Shown: piece by piece, positions 42,658 through 51,769 of the stretch
How positions within the stretch are numbered: the stretch's first letter is position 1
Layout of the letters: each line of letters opens with the position of its first letter
Assembly (NCBI RefSeq): GCF_023074055.1
Contig: NZ_JADPKR010000062.1
Span: 62,001 to 126,000 of the forward strand
Length of the DNA: 64,000 nt
Direction: 5' to 3'
DNA from: Bradyrhizobium sp. 141
GTDB lineage: Bacteria > Pseudomonadota > Alphaproteobacteria > Rhizobiales > Xanthobacteraceae
Made by a program: the position numbers and the translations under genes
The notes under the pieces: generated by a model
Told to the model about the DNA's origin: nothing
Seen by the model: the letters and a program-made list of their open reading frames with translations, nothing else
Databases searched by the model: none

Positions 42658-42734
42658 GCTGGTTGAATATCACGCTTTGACGGCGAGCGGCAGCTCCGAT
42701 CCGGTGTACAGACGATCGGCCCCGCCCAAAAGCG

Positions 42735-45700
42735 TCAGGAATGAACGATGAAGTCGCTCGCGTGGAGATTGTTGGCGTTGACACCTTTCAGGAGAATGGT
42801 GTCAGCGGCATCGATCGTGATCAGGGTGTCCGCGGAATTTGCCGGCGAGGCCGCCACGTGCTGCGTGATCCATGCGGCGTCGATGTTGCTCGCCACGGCG
42901 GCCGACAGGCTGATGTGGTCCTCATCGGGCGTGAAATTCACGATCACATCGTGATTCGAATTGGCCTCGAACACGAACTGATCCTGATAGCCGGTCCCGA
43001 ACAGCACATCCTTGCCGTCTGTGCTGGCGAGGGTCACCGGACCTTGCTCGGTCAGGTTGAAGATGAGGTTGACCGTATCGCTCGCACCGTGTCCGTCGGT
43101 CACCGTGACCACGACTTTGTCCGTCGCGGGCGCGCTCTGGCTCGGCTCGGTGTATGTCAACTCCTGGAGCGCGGAATTGACGTTGGCCAAGGTGTCGGAC
43201 GTCGATGCGGGGTCCACATAGGTGCCCGAATCCGCGGTCGCAGCGAGCGTGAAGGTTTCATCGGCGGCAGCGTCGGCGTCGGTGGCGGACATGCCGTGGA
43301 CGAAAACCTGGTCGCCTTCCTGCATGACGCTGATCTGGTCGACGTCGATCACGGGCGCGTCGTTCGTGCCGGTGACGTCCACTGTGAGCGTTGCCGTGCC
43401 GGCCGCACCATGCACGTCCGTCGTCTGGACCGTGAACGTGTCGCCATACGATCCGTCCGGCAGCGCGTTGATCGCAGCAGCGTTCGGAACGTAGCTGTAG
43501 CTGCCGTCGGAATTGACCGTCAGCGTCCCGTACAGTCCTGAGGCCGTCGTCACCGCATGGTGATCTGAATTGAGGACGGCATAGGTCAGCGTCGTCGTCT
43601 CGCAGCTGTCGGCATCGGTTCCGGACAATTGGCCGGTGAGATCGGAGAAGCTGTCGGCCGCGGCGGTGTCCGTGAGCGGACCGATGTGGAGATCGGACAG
43701 GGTCGGCGCGTCGTTGGTGCCGGCGATGTTGACGGTGACGACTGCACTCGTGCCAGCGCCATCAGCATCCGACGGAACGATGGTGTATTGCAGCGACAGC
43801 GTCTGGCCGGCGGAGAGGAAATCGAAGGCCTGGCTGCCCGAATTGAACTGCCACGTAAACTGAGCATGGGTAGCCGTGCCGTCGAGGATGTCGCCGGACG
43901 GAACGGAGAGATAGTTCAGCAGGTCCGCCTGCGACAGCCCGCCGACGCTGCCGGATTGCGGCACGCCGTCGAGAGTAACCTGCACCTGGCTGACCGACAC
44001 CGTGACGTGATCGATCGCGTCGACGTCGGAGACCGCCAGCACGCCATGCGAGAGCTGGCCGACATTGGTTTCCAACAGATCGGCAACGGCGCCGCCCGGC
44101 CCGGAGGTGCCGCTCGCCCAATCCGCATCGCCCTCGATTGCGAGGCCCTTGGCGGGGTTGACCGTATTGGCGGCCGTGGTCCCGCTGCCATCGGCCAGCC
44201 GATAATACCCGGCCAGATTCGCCTCGTTGCCGGTGAGCGCGGTGAAATCGATCGACCGGATCTGCGCCTGCGTGAGCGCGGTGGTCCAGACGCTGACGTC
44301 GGCGATCGATCCGAAGAAGCCTTCCGCTCCAAAGCCCGCCGCGCCTGGCTCGCTCGCGGCGCCAATCATCATGTAGGACGCCGACGGATTCGACGGGCTG
44401 CCATCGATCGGGTTGGCGCCCCATGACTGCGAATATTCGAGGTTTCCGTCGAGATAGAGCGTGAAGGTGCCGCTGTCGTGGGTCAGCGCGATGTTGTGCC
44501 ATTGCGAGGCGGTGAGCGCGATGCCGGTATCCTCGATGTCGACGCCGCCCGCGAGAATCTGCAGCTCCAGGGTACCATCGACGTTGACGGTGCCGAGCAG
44601 ACCGAAGCCGGTGGTCGAGGTGTTGCCGTTGTAGAACAGGATCTGGCCGTGGCCGGGATCGGTGCCCCCGTTCCAGTTCACCCAGCCGTCCAGCGTCACG
44701 CCATCGGTGGCGACTGTCGGCACGTCGCCGACCGCGATGGTCTGGCCGTCGAAGTTCATGTAGTCCGAGGTGACATAGGAAACCGTCGGCGCATCGTTGG
44801 TGCCGGTGATCGTGACGGTCACGTCCTGCTTCACGGTCGCATTGTGGTCGTCGGTGAAGGTGACGGTGTAGACTTGGGTGATGGTCTGCCCTTCCGCCAG
44901 CGACTGCAGCACCGGATCGCTGTTGTCCAGCGTGAAGTGCCAGCCCAATGTCGCGCCATTATCCGTATCGCTGCCGGATTCGGACACCGTGTCGATCGTG
45001 AAGGTGCCGATATTCGTGCTGTCGTCCTCGAAACCCGGCAGAGCCGAGCTGACCGATGATGACTTGAACACCGCCTGCGCCGTGTGAGTGTCGATCAGGT
45101 CGAGGTCCTGAATCGCCAACGTGCCGCCAGTCGTCAGCGAAGAACCGTCATCCTCCGTGACCGCGCCCGTTGCCGCGTTAGCATCGCTTGTGATCGTCGG
45201 CGCGTCGTTGGCGCCGTTGATCGTGACGGTCACGTCCTTCGAGACGTACGCGCCGTGGTCGTCGGTGAAGGTGACGGTGTAGACCTGGGTGATGGTCTGG
45301 CCTTCGGCCAGCGACTGCAGCACCGCATCGTTGTTGTCGAGCGTGAAGTGCCAGCCCAGCGTCGCACCGTTGTCGGTGTCGGTATTGAACTCGGCGACAG
45401 CGGAGTCGATCGTGAAAGTGCCGAGCGGCGTGTCGTCGTCGAAGCCCGGCAGATGCGCGCTGGATGTCGACGATTTGAACACCGCCTCCGCCGTGTGGGT
45501 GTCGATCAGGTCGAGATCCTGGATCGCCAGCGTGCCGTCGATCGACAGCGTCGCGCAGGCATTCTCGGTCACCGCGCCGGCCACGTCCGCGGCGCTGCTG
45601 GTGATGGTCGGCGCGTCGTTGGCGCCGTTGATCGTGACGGTCACGTCCTGCGAGACGTACGCGCCGTGATCGTCGGTGAAGGTGACGGTGTAAACCTGGG

Positions 45701-48700
45701 TGATGGTCTGGCCCTGAGCCAGCGATTGCAGCACCGCATCGTTGTTGTCGAGGCTGAAATGCCAGCCCAGCGTCGCACCGTTGTCGGGATCGGTGCTGAA
45801 TTCGTGCACCGACGGATCGATCGTGAACGTACCGAGCGGCGTGTCATCGGCAAAGCCCGGCAGATGCACGCTCGATGTCGACGATTTGAACACGGACTGC
45901 GCGGTGTGGGTGTCGATCAGATCGAGGTCTTGAATCGCCAGCGTGCCGTCGATCGACAGCGTCCCGCTGGCGTCCTCGGTCACTGCCCCAACGCCGTCCG
46001 CGGCACTGCTGGTCACCGTCGGCGCGTCATTGGTGCCGGTGATGGTGACCGTAACGTCCTGGAAAACCTGCGCACCGTGATCGTCGGTAAAGGTGACGGT
46101 ATAAACCTGGGTGATGGTCTGGCCCTTGGCCAGCGACTGCAGCACCGGGTCGTTGTCGTCGAGCGTAAAATGCCAGCCCAGCGTCGCGCCGTTGTCGGTA
46201 TCGCTGCTGGATTCCGTCACCGACGGATCGATCGTGAAGGTCCCGATATTGGTCGACCCCTCCACAAAGCCGGGCAAATGCGCGCTGGACGCCGACGACT
46301 TGAACACCGCCTCCGCCGTATGCGTGTCGATCAGGTCGAGATCCTGGATCGCCAGCGTGCCGCCGGTCGACAGCGTCGCCCCGGTATCCTCGGTGACGCC
46401 CCCCGCTGCCGCGTCTGCATCGCTCGTGATGGTCGGCGCGTCGTTGGTGCCGGTGATGGTGACCGTGACGTCCTGGGTGACCGTCCCGCCGTGATGATCG
46501 TCGACCTTGACGGTGTAAATCTGAGTGATGGTCTGGCCCTTGGCCAGCGACTGGAGCACCGGATCGTCATCGTCGAGCGTAAAGGTCCACTTCACCGATC
46601 CCCGAGAGCTGACGCCCGGACTTTCAATGACCGGATCAAGCGCGAACGTGCCGACATGCGACGTGCCGTCGCTGAAGCCGGGCAGATGCGCGCTCGAAAT
46701 CGTCGACTTCAAGATGAAGTTCGCGGTGTGGGTGTCCGTGAGATCAGGGTCGTTGAAGGTAATGGTGCCGTTGGCGGCGAGCGTGGCCGCACTATCCTCG
46801 GTTACCGCACCTGTCGGGGTGGTGGAATCTTCGACGATTGTCGGCAGGTCGTTGGTGCCCTCGACGTTGACGTCCGCACCGTTGATGGACACGGTGATCG
46901 GCGTGCTGACGACGCCGCCGTGGCCGTCATCGACCTGCACCACATAGTTGAGGGTTAGAGTCTCGCCTTCGGCGAGGAAATCGAAGAGATGGTCGGGAAC
47001 ACTGTAGGTCCAGGTGGCCGAGCCGTTGTTGCCGTTTCCGGCGCCCTGCACCACGGTCAGCGGCACCTCGACGGCGGCGATCGCGGCGCGCTGCTCCGGC
47101 GTCAGCGTCGCGGTGATATCGTGGCCCTGCGCATCGAGATATTTGAACGGCTGGGTGGACGAGAGCGCCGCGCTCACGATCGGCCGGTCCGTCAGATCGA
47201 CGTCGGTAAAGGCGACCGTGCCCGTGATGGTGTCCAGAGCCTCGTTGCCGGTCCCGACTTTCTCGATGACGGTGCCACCTGACGTCGCGACGGTGGGCTT
47301 GTCGTTCGTTCCCGTGATCGTGATGGTGATCGGGACGAACTTGCTCTCGGGGTTGACTGCGAAATTGGTGTCGACGCGGACCTTGTAGGTCAGCGTCAGC
47401 GTTTCGCCCGCGGCGAGGAAGTCGAAGACGTTGTCGGGGATCGTGTAGGTCCAGACCGCCGAGCCGTTGTTGTTGTTGGCGCTGTCGGCAACGACACTGA
47501 TCTGGATCTGCGTCGCCGCGATGTCCTGCTTCTGGAGCGCGGAGAGCGAGCCGGTGACGTCCTGCTGGCCGGCGTTCTTGTAGACGTAGTTCGGCGCGTC
47601 GTCGAGGCTCACCGACACCGTCGGGCGGTCGCCGAGGTTTTGATCGACGAAGGTGATCCGGCCGGAGACCGTGTCGGTATGCGTCGTATCGCCCGTGGTG
47701 TCCGCGCGCTCGGTCAGCGCGAACGCCGTCTTCACATTGCCGCCGAGATCGAGGCTTTGCACCAGCGGCTGGCCGGGCATACGGGTGACGATCGGCGTGG
47801 AATTGCCGGGACTGTCCTGTCCCTGCGGATTGAGGTTGACGAATGTCGCGGTCACAACGGCGCCGGACCCCGACTTCAACACCACTTCCTGGAAGACCGG
47901 CGTGAGCGTGTCGGTGAAGTTCGTGGTCAGCTTGGTGTTGGTGTTGTTGTCGGTGAACTTCAGCGTGAACACGTCCGTGATCAGCTTCTGCACGTCCGGC
48001 GACATCAGCGCATTGGAGATCGAGACGTTGCCGCCGCTGATCTGGATCATCTGGCCGGCCTGGTTGACCGTCGCGATCGGCAGCAGCGTGACCTTGTCGA
48101 ACAGGATGTAGGAGCCCGTCGTGCCATTCGGCTCGACCAGCACCTGGAAGCTCGCCTGCGGCTGTGGATCGCCGCCGCCGGCGGGAACGACGAAGTTGAT
48201 CTGGGTCAGCACGGCGGTGCCGCGGATGCCCATGGTGGCGACCGGCGTGTCGATCTTCATGTCGCCGTGCTTGGCGGTCTCGCCGGCGACGAAGGTGATG
48301 GTGCCTGCGACGAGACTGAGCAGCGAGGAATTGCTCGACCCGTTGGGGTCGTAGACCATCTCGTTCAGCACCATCCGCGCGTTGGAGGACAGGCCGAACA
48401 CGGTGCCGTCGATGAAGGTGATGCCGAGGGTCGAATCGGCGCCGGTCGAGACCACGTCACCCTTCTCGACGTTGTCGCCGTTGTTCAGGATGACCGAGAC
48501 GCCGTTGCGGATCGCGGTCGCGCTGCCCACGAGCTTGGTGACGTGGCCGATGACCTGGGCCGCGGCCGCGCCGGGCGCGGCTTGCGCAACTTGGACGTGC
48601 CCCGTGAGCGCGTTGACGACGTCGCCGCTGAGGTGGGCGCCGTCGGGGGAGGCGAGCGCGGCACGTTTGTCGCCCCTGAAATAATCGTGAACGACGAACT

Positions 48701-48911
48701 CGTGACCCTCGTGGGACAGCACGAGATCGAGACCCGTGCGGTTGAACTCGCCGTTGAAGATCAGATTGGGGTCGGGAACAACGAACGCGCCCTCAGGCAC
48801 ATGACCATGCGCTTTCGCCGTAAAGGAATTGACATGGGCATCGGCAAGCGAACGGGAACCTTGGCCGTCAAAAGGAATCGCGGCGTCAAAAAATTGGCCA
48901 GCGTAATTCAA
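42735..48911 (-). CDS. Giant FecR-like/VCBS-cadherin repeat surface protein, putative type I secreted adhesin
   Basis: A 2058-residue, acidic, Cys-poor protein without a Sec signal. Residues 1-110 are a conserved-looking leader (GAFVVPDPNLIFNGEF). An Ala-rich stretch QAAPGAAAAQV lies at 110-120, and a FecR-like domain (about 130-235) has GDVVSTGADSTLGITFIDGT and TPVATMGIRGTAVL. VCBS/cadherin-like units, each starting GTNDAPT, run from about 400 to 1370, including a near-identical 137-residue repeat. A LamG/concanavalin-like domain (about 1385-1600) interrupts them, then more VCBS units follow. The C-terminus (about 1945-2058) reads DGKDVLFGTGYQDQFVFEAN and ends ILLKGVNANNLHASDFIVHS, like uncleaved type I secretion signals. 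The start codon is TTG 48911; no ATG or GTG lies further upstream in frame before a stop. Probably secreted by a type I system and used for adhesion or biofilm. Confidence 0.88.
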   Translation of the reverse strand: MNYAGQFFDAAIPFDGQGSRSLADAHVNSFTAKAHGHVPEGAFVVPDPNLIFNGEFNRTGLDLVLSHEGHEFVVHDYFRGDKRAALASPDGAHLSGDVVNALTGHVQVAQAAPGAAAAQVIGHVTKLVGSATAIRNGVSVILNNGDNVEKGDVVSTGADSTLGITFIDGTVFGLSSNARMVLNEMVYDPNGSSNSSLLSLVAGTITFVAGETAKHGDMKIDTPVATMGIRGTAVLTQINFVVPAGGGDPQPQASFQVLVEPNGTTGSYILFDKVTLLPIATVNQAGQMIQISGGNVSISNALMSPDVQKLITDVFTLKFTDNNTNTKLTTNFTDTLTPVFQEVVLKSGSGAVVTATFVNLNPQGQDSPGNSTPIVTRMPGQPLVQSLDLGGNVKTAFALTERADTTGDTTHTDTVSGRITFVDQNLGDRPTVSVSLDDAPNYVYKNAGQQDVTGSLSALQKQDIAATQIQISVVADSANNNNGSAVWTYTIPDNVFDFLAAGETLTLTYKVRVDTNFAVNPESKFVPITITITGTNDKPTVATSGGTVIEKVGTGNEALDTITGTVAFTDVDLTDRPIVSAALSSTQPFKYLDAQGHDITATLTPEQRAAIAAVEVPLTVVQGAGNGNNGSATWTYSVPDHLFDFLAEGETLTLNYVVQVDDGHGGVVSTPITVSINGADVNVEGTNDLPTIVEDSTTPTGAVTEDSAATLAANGTITFNDPDLTDTHTANFILKSTISSAHLPGFSDGTSHVGTFALDPVIESPGVSSRGSVKWTFTLDDDDPVLQSLAKGQTITQIYTVKVDDHHGGTVTQDVTVTITGTNDAPTITSDADAAAGGVTEDTGATLSTGGTLAIQDLDLIDTHTAEAVFKSSASSAHLPGFVEGSTNIGTFTIDPSVTESSSDTDNGATLGWHFTLDDNDPVLQSLAKGQTITQVYTVTFTDDHGAQVFQDVTVTITGTNDAPTVTSSAADGVGAVTEDASGTLSIDGTLAIQDLDLIDTHTAQSVFKSSTSSVHLPGFADDTPLGTFTIDPSVHEFSTDPDNGATLGWHFSLDNNDAVLQSLAQGQTITQVYTVTFTDDHGAYVSQDVTVTINGANDAPTITSSAADVAGAVTENACATLSIDGTLAIQDLDLIDTHTAEAVFKSSTSSAHLPGFDDDTPLGTFTIDSAVAEFNTDTDNGATLGWHFTLDNNDAVLQSLAEGQTITQVYTVTFTDDHGAYVSKDVTVTINGANDAPTITSDANAATGAVTEDDGSSLTTGGTLAIQDLDLIDTHTAQAVFKSSSVSSALPGFEDDSTNIGTFTIDTVSESGSDTDNGATLGWHFTLDNSDPVLQSLAEGQTITQVYTVTFTDDHNATVKQDVTVTITGTNDAPTVSYVTSDYMNFDGQTIAVGDVPTVATDGVTLDGWVNWNGGTDPGHGQILFYNGNTSTTGFGLLGTVNVDGTLELQILAGGVDIEDTGIALTASQWHNIALTHDSGTFTLYLDGNLEYSQSWGANPIDGSPSNPSASYMMIGAASEPGAAGFGAEGFFGSIADVSVWTTALTQAQIRSIDFTALTGNEANLAGYYRLADGSGTTAANTVNPAKGLAIEGDADWASGTSGPGGAVADLLETNVGQLSHGVLAVSDVDAIDHVTVSVSQVQVTLDGVPQSGSVGGLSQADLLNYLSVPSGDILDGTATHAQFTWQFNSGSQAFDFLSAGQTLSLQYTIVPSDADGAGTSAVVTVNIAGTNDAPTLSDLHIGPLTDTAAADSFSDLTGQLSGTDADSCETTTLTYAVLNSDHHAVTTASGLYGTLTVNSDGSYSYVPNAAAINALPDGSYGDTFTVQTTDVHGAAGTATLTVDVTGTNDAPVIDVDQISVMQEGDQVFVHGMSATDADAAADETFTLAATADSGTYVDPASTSDTLANVNSALQELTYTEPSQSAPATDKVVVTVTDGHGASDTVNLIFNLTEQGPVTLASTDGKDVLFGTGYQDQFVFEANSNHDVIVNFTPDEDHISLSAAVASNIDAAWITQHVAASPANSADTLITIDAADTILLKGVNANNLHASDFIVHS
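44785..46850. repeat. Five tandem 411-bp repeats inside the giant adhesin gene
   Basis: The marker GTCGGCGCGTCGTTGG or a close variant recurs at 44785, 45196, 45607, 46018 and 46432, and a diverged copy is near 46850. Spacing is 411, 411, 411 and 414 bp, that is 137 codons per unit. Neighbouring units share long exact blocks, which favours recombination, copy-number change and assembly collapse. Confidence 0.88.
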
Positions 48912-49531
48912 CCGGGCACCGTAAAAAGGGTTAAAATTTAAGTAAGTATCGACCGCCTAAGCTTGCATAGCATTAGCAAGTCCTTAGCGATACCATCTAT
49001 TGCTTGTGTGATTTCGCGTCACTTGGCCGTAGGAGCCCCGGCGGAGCGGCGCTCCCCTAGAGAACCAGAAGTAATATTTCAAATATTGTGAAGTCGAATC
49101 CGGCCTGTTTTCACACATTTCCAGTCATCCAGAGTAACCAGCCGTAGAGCCACGGAGCAGATACTTGCGTCATCTCTCCTTCGCGGGGTCCCGCAGCATC
49201 CTGCGGCAAATACGGAGTTAAATCTGTGACCTAACTAACAGAACCCCATGAAATAGGGGGCGTTAGCCATAGGACGCAGATTCGGCCCTCCCGCAACCTA
49301 TGCCTGCAATTGGCTCCCTTTCGCGGCGACAGGACACCTCCTAGCCTCCGAATCGTAAAATTTTACGCAATTTGGGCAGGCCCGTTTCAGCCTGTTCCCG
49401 CTTTTGGGGAACCCCTGCCAGGCGCGTTAAGCAGAACAAAACGGCCCGTCTCGCACTATCTCGACGAAACAACAAAGCCCGGCACGTCGAGGTCGAGGGG
49501 GACCTGGCGAAGCCTGGGAAGGGGATGTCAG
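48912..49531. other. 620-bp divergent intergenic region between adhesin and LapG-like protease genes
   Basis: It is less GC-rich than the flanking genes and holds no supportable gene. CCGCAG-CATC-CTGCGG (49191-49206) is a small hairpin. TTAGCAAGTCCTTAGCGATA (about 48971-48990) contains a near-direct repeat. It must hold the promoters and long leaders of both genes, but I could not recognise a -10/-35 pair, a sigma-54 site or a known riboswitch. Confidence 0.5.
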
Positions 49532-50263
49532 ATGGAGATCGCTGCTCGCTCGCGCGCTTGGCGCACAATCCTTGTCCTGTGCGGATTGGTCCTGCTCGGA
49601 TCGGCCGCCGAGCTTCGCGCCGGCACGCTGCTGTCGCCGGGAGCAGGCGTTCTCGTGCGCAAATCCGCCGAGCCGTTCGGCGTGTTCGCCTTCGCCATCT
49701 CGTCCGGCAGCCTGCAGCAGAAATGGTCCGCGCTGAAGAACAGGCTCGACGGCGACATGGTGCAGCTTGCGCTCTGCGATGGTGACCGGGACAATTGCGC
49801 ATCGCCTGCGGCCCTGAAACTGCTCGCCATCGTCGACCAGGCCCGCGCCCGCGACGGCCGCGCCCGGCTCGGCGAGACCAACCGCGCCATCAACCTTGCC
49901 ATCCGGGCCGCCAATGACGGCATCGACGACGTCTGGAGCTCGCCGCTTGCGACGTTCGCCCGCGGAGCCGGCGATTGCGAGGACTACGCCATCGCCAAGC
50001 TGGCCGCGCTGCGGCTGGCGGGCACTGCGCCTGAGGACCTCCGCATTGTCGTGGTGCGCGACGTCAGGGCCGGCGAAGAGCATGCGGTTGTCGCCGCGCG
50101 TCTCGACGGCCACTGGCTGATGCTCGACAACCGCCGCATGGCGATGGTCGAGGACGACGCTGCGCGGAGCTACCAACCGCTGTTCACACTCTACCAGTCG
50201 GCCGTGATGAAATATGTCGACGAACCTGCGCGGTTCTCGATGGTCGCCGCCGAGGCACATTGA
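49532..50263 (+). CDS. LapG-type (BTLCP, DUF920) periplasmic cysteine protease
   Basis: A 243-residue protein. The N-terminal hydrophobic segment (about 8-28, AWRTILVLCGLVLLGSAAEL) is a signal peptide or anchor. The transglutaminase-like catalytic domain shows Cys149 in GAGDCEDYAIAK, His184 in GEEHAVVA and Asp199 in LMLDNRR, the BTLCP triad. In Pseudomonas, LapG cuts the adhesin LapA after a di-alanine motif to release biofilm cells, under control of LapD and c-di-GMP. ATG 49532 has GGGAAGGGG upstream. It diverges from the giant adhesin gene, which makes that protein its likely substrate. No LapD gene is visible in the window. Confidence 0.9.
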   Translation: MEIAARSRAWRTILVLCGLVLLGSAAELRAGTLLSPGAGVLVRKSAEPFGVFAFAISSGSLQQKWSALKNRLDGDMVQLALCDGDRDNCASPAALKLLAIVDQARARDGRARLGETNRAINLAIRAANDGIDDVWSSPLATFARGAGDCEDYAIAKLAALRLAGTAPEDLRIVVVRDVRAGEEHAVVAARLDGHWLMLDNRRMAMVEDDAARSYQPLFTLYQSAVMKYVDEPARFSMVAAEAH

Positions 50264-50271
50264 TCCGTCTT

Positions 50272-50356
50272 GTAGACCGGATGGAGCGCAGCGCAATCCG
50301 GGACGGTGCCGCCGTTACATGAATCCCGAATTACGCTGCGCTCCATCCGGGCTATG
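50272..50356. repeat. GATGGAGCGCAGCGCAATCC intergenic inverted repeat
   Basis: CCGGATGGAGCGCAGCGCAA then TCCGGGA at the left pairs with CCCGAATTACGCTGCGCTCC then ATCCGG at the right. It is a common noncoding element of this genome type. Confidence 0.75.
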
Positions 50357-50432
50357 AGCCACCCACCACAAACTCATTCCACCGCGCGATCCAAACCGCT
50401 AGCATGGCGCCTTCCATGCGGGGGCGACTGGA

Positions 50433-51557
50433 ATGCGGTTCATCGTGTCGACTGTGCTTGCGCTGCTGGTGTTGCCGGCGGCTCCGGGCTTCGCGCAATC
50501 CGAGCCAGCCGACCTTTCCGTCGCCGACCGGCTGCCGCTGTTTGCCAGGAACAACTGCCAGCAGATTCGCGACCCCGGCAATCAATTGTTCTGCGGTGAT
50601 GCCACGCTTGCCGCCGCCGCCGAGAAGCTGAGCGCGGCGATCGAGGGGCGGCTCGCCCGCCTGCCCGATCGGCTGCCAGGGATCGAGGAAAATGCGATCT
50701 GGATCCGCCAGCGCAACCTCAGCTGCGGCATCGTCGGCCAGACCGCGATCCGCACCGACGATTTCGACCGGGTGAAGGCCTGCCTGCTCAAGGTGACCGA
50801 GGAGCGCGCCGCGATCGTGCGCGATCCTGATTTCGACTGCCTCGCAGCCAACACCGCAGCGGGCGCGCTGATCTGCGCGGACCCGTCGCTGGCGCTGGCC
50901 GAAACCGAGCTCAACGGCCAGGTGCTCGGCCTGATCGGCAAGCTGGACCCGACTGCGGCGCGCTTTGCCTTCGCCGAATATGGCAGGTGGACCCGCGAGC
51001 GCGATCGCAAATGCAATCTGGTCGGCAAGGAGAATGTGCCGCTTCAGGAGCTCGAAACCGCGGAGGAGTGTCTTGCGGATCATTTGAGGCGCAAGACCGA
51101 CGAGATCCGTGCCGCGAAGGGCGACCCCAAGAAGTTGTTCGGCCGGCAGGTCGCGGCCCGCATCCCCGACACCGACGCGGTCGACTTCTGCGCGGCGCGC
51201 ATCCATGCGGCCAATTCGTGCGGCAACTTCCTCCGCATCAACCGCGTCTACGCGCTCGACAGCCAGGTGACCGAGCAGGAGGCGCAGGTCACGGGCGAGA
51301 TCGAAATGGCCGTGCTGGCGCCCTTCACCATGTGCAGCAAGGTCGCCTCCAACTGCACCGGCACCTGCTGGGACGCCAGGACGGGTCGTCCACAGCCGGG
51401 AGCTGGCAACAAGGAGCGCTCCGCGGAAGCCTTCAACGTCACGCGCCGCCTCCGGATCCAGCGGACGTTCGCCTTCGTGAAAGCCGCCGACGGCTGGCGT
51501 TGCCGCGAGGATGAGCTGGCGCCGGTGAATTCGGGGACTGCAAGTGGGGGATCGTAG
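50433..51557 (+). CDS. Secreted Cys-rich protein with LprI/DUF1311-like segments
   Basis: A 374-residue exported protein. The signal peptide MRFIVSTVLALLVLPAAPGF ends near AQS. Two segments resemble LprI/DUF1311 modules: CGDATLAAAAEKLSAAIEGR leading to WIRQRNLSCG, and CADPSLALAETELNGQVLGL leading to WTRERDRKCN, each with the pattern Cys, helix, W-x-R-x-R-x-x-x-C. The C-terminal third (AVLAPFTMCSKVASNCTGTC) is rich in paired cysteines and unknown. LprI-type proteins in mycobacteria inhibit lysozyme; here that is only a family hint. ATG 50433 is the first Met before the signal peptide. Confidence 0.72.
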   Translation: MRFIVSTVLALLVLPAAPGFAQSEPADLSVADRLPLFARNNCQQIRDPGNQLFCGDATLAAAAEKLSAAIEGRLARLPDRLPGIEENAIWIRQRNLSCGIVGQTAIRTDDFDRVKACLLKVTEERAAIVRDPDFDCLAANTAAGALICADPSLALAETELNGQVLGLIGKLDPTAARFAFAEYGRWTRERDRKCNLVGKENVPLQELETAEECLADHLRRKTDEIRAAKGDPKKLFGRQVAARIPDTDAVDFCAARIHAANSCGNFLRINRVYALDSQVTEQEAQVTGEIEMAVLAPFTMCSKVASNCTGTCWDARTGRPQPGAGNKERSAEAFNVTRRLRIQRTFAFVKAADGWRCREDELAPVNSGTASGGS

Positions 51558-51566
51558 GCCTTCTTC

Positions 51567-51738
51567 CTTCTCCCCTTGCGGAGAAGGTGGCATAGGCGGC
51601 CTTCGGCCGCCGTTCCTAAGAACGCTACGGCGCCGGATGAGGGTTCTCACCATTCGTGAGACCGTTCGTGAGGAAAGTTACCCCTCACCCGGCTCGCCGC
51701 TCTGCGGCGATCCACCCTCTCCCGCAAGGGGAGAGGGT
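51567..51738. repeat. CCTTCTCCCCTTGCGGAGAAG repeat block, copy 3
   Basis: CTTCTCCCCTTGCGGAGAAG at the left and CCCTCTCCCGCAAGGGGAGA then GGGT at the right are hairpins. CGCCGGATGAGGGTT and ACCCCTCACCCGGCT are complementary between them. It separates the convergent genes ending at 51557 and 51770. Confidence 0.78.
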
Positions 51739-51769
51739 GCACCGTTCGTGTCGCGAGAGCCGCCCTTCA

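Noticed and set aside
44785..46850. Regularly spaced repeats as a possible CRISPR array
   Set aside because: The unit is 411 bp, coding and in frame; there are no short repeats with unique spacers.
45084..46958. A 620-codon open frame on the plus strand inside the adhesin gene
   Set aside because: It follows the 411-bp repeats in antisense and has no independent ribosome site or recognisable fold; the sense strand has clear VCBS units.
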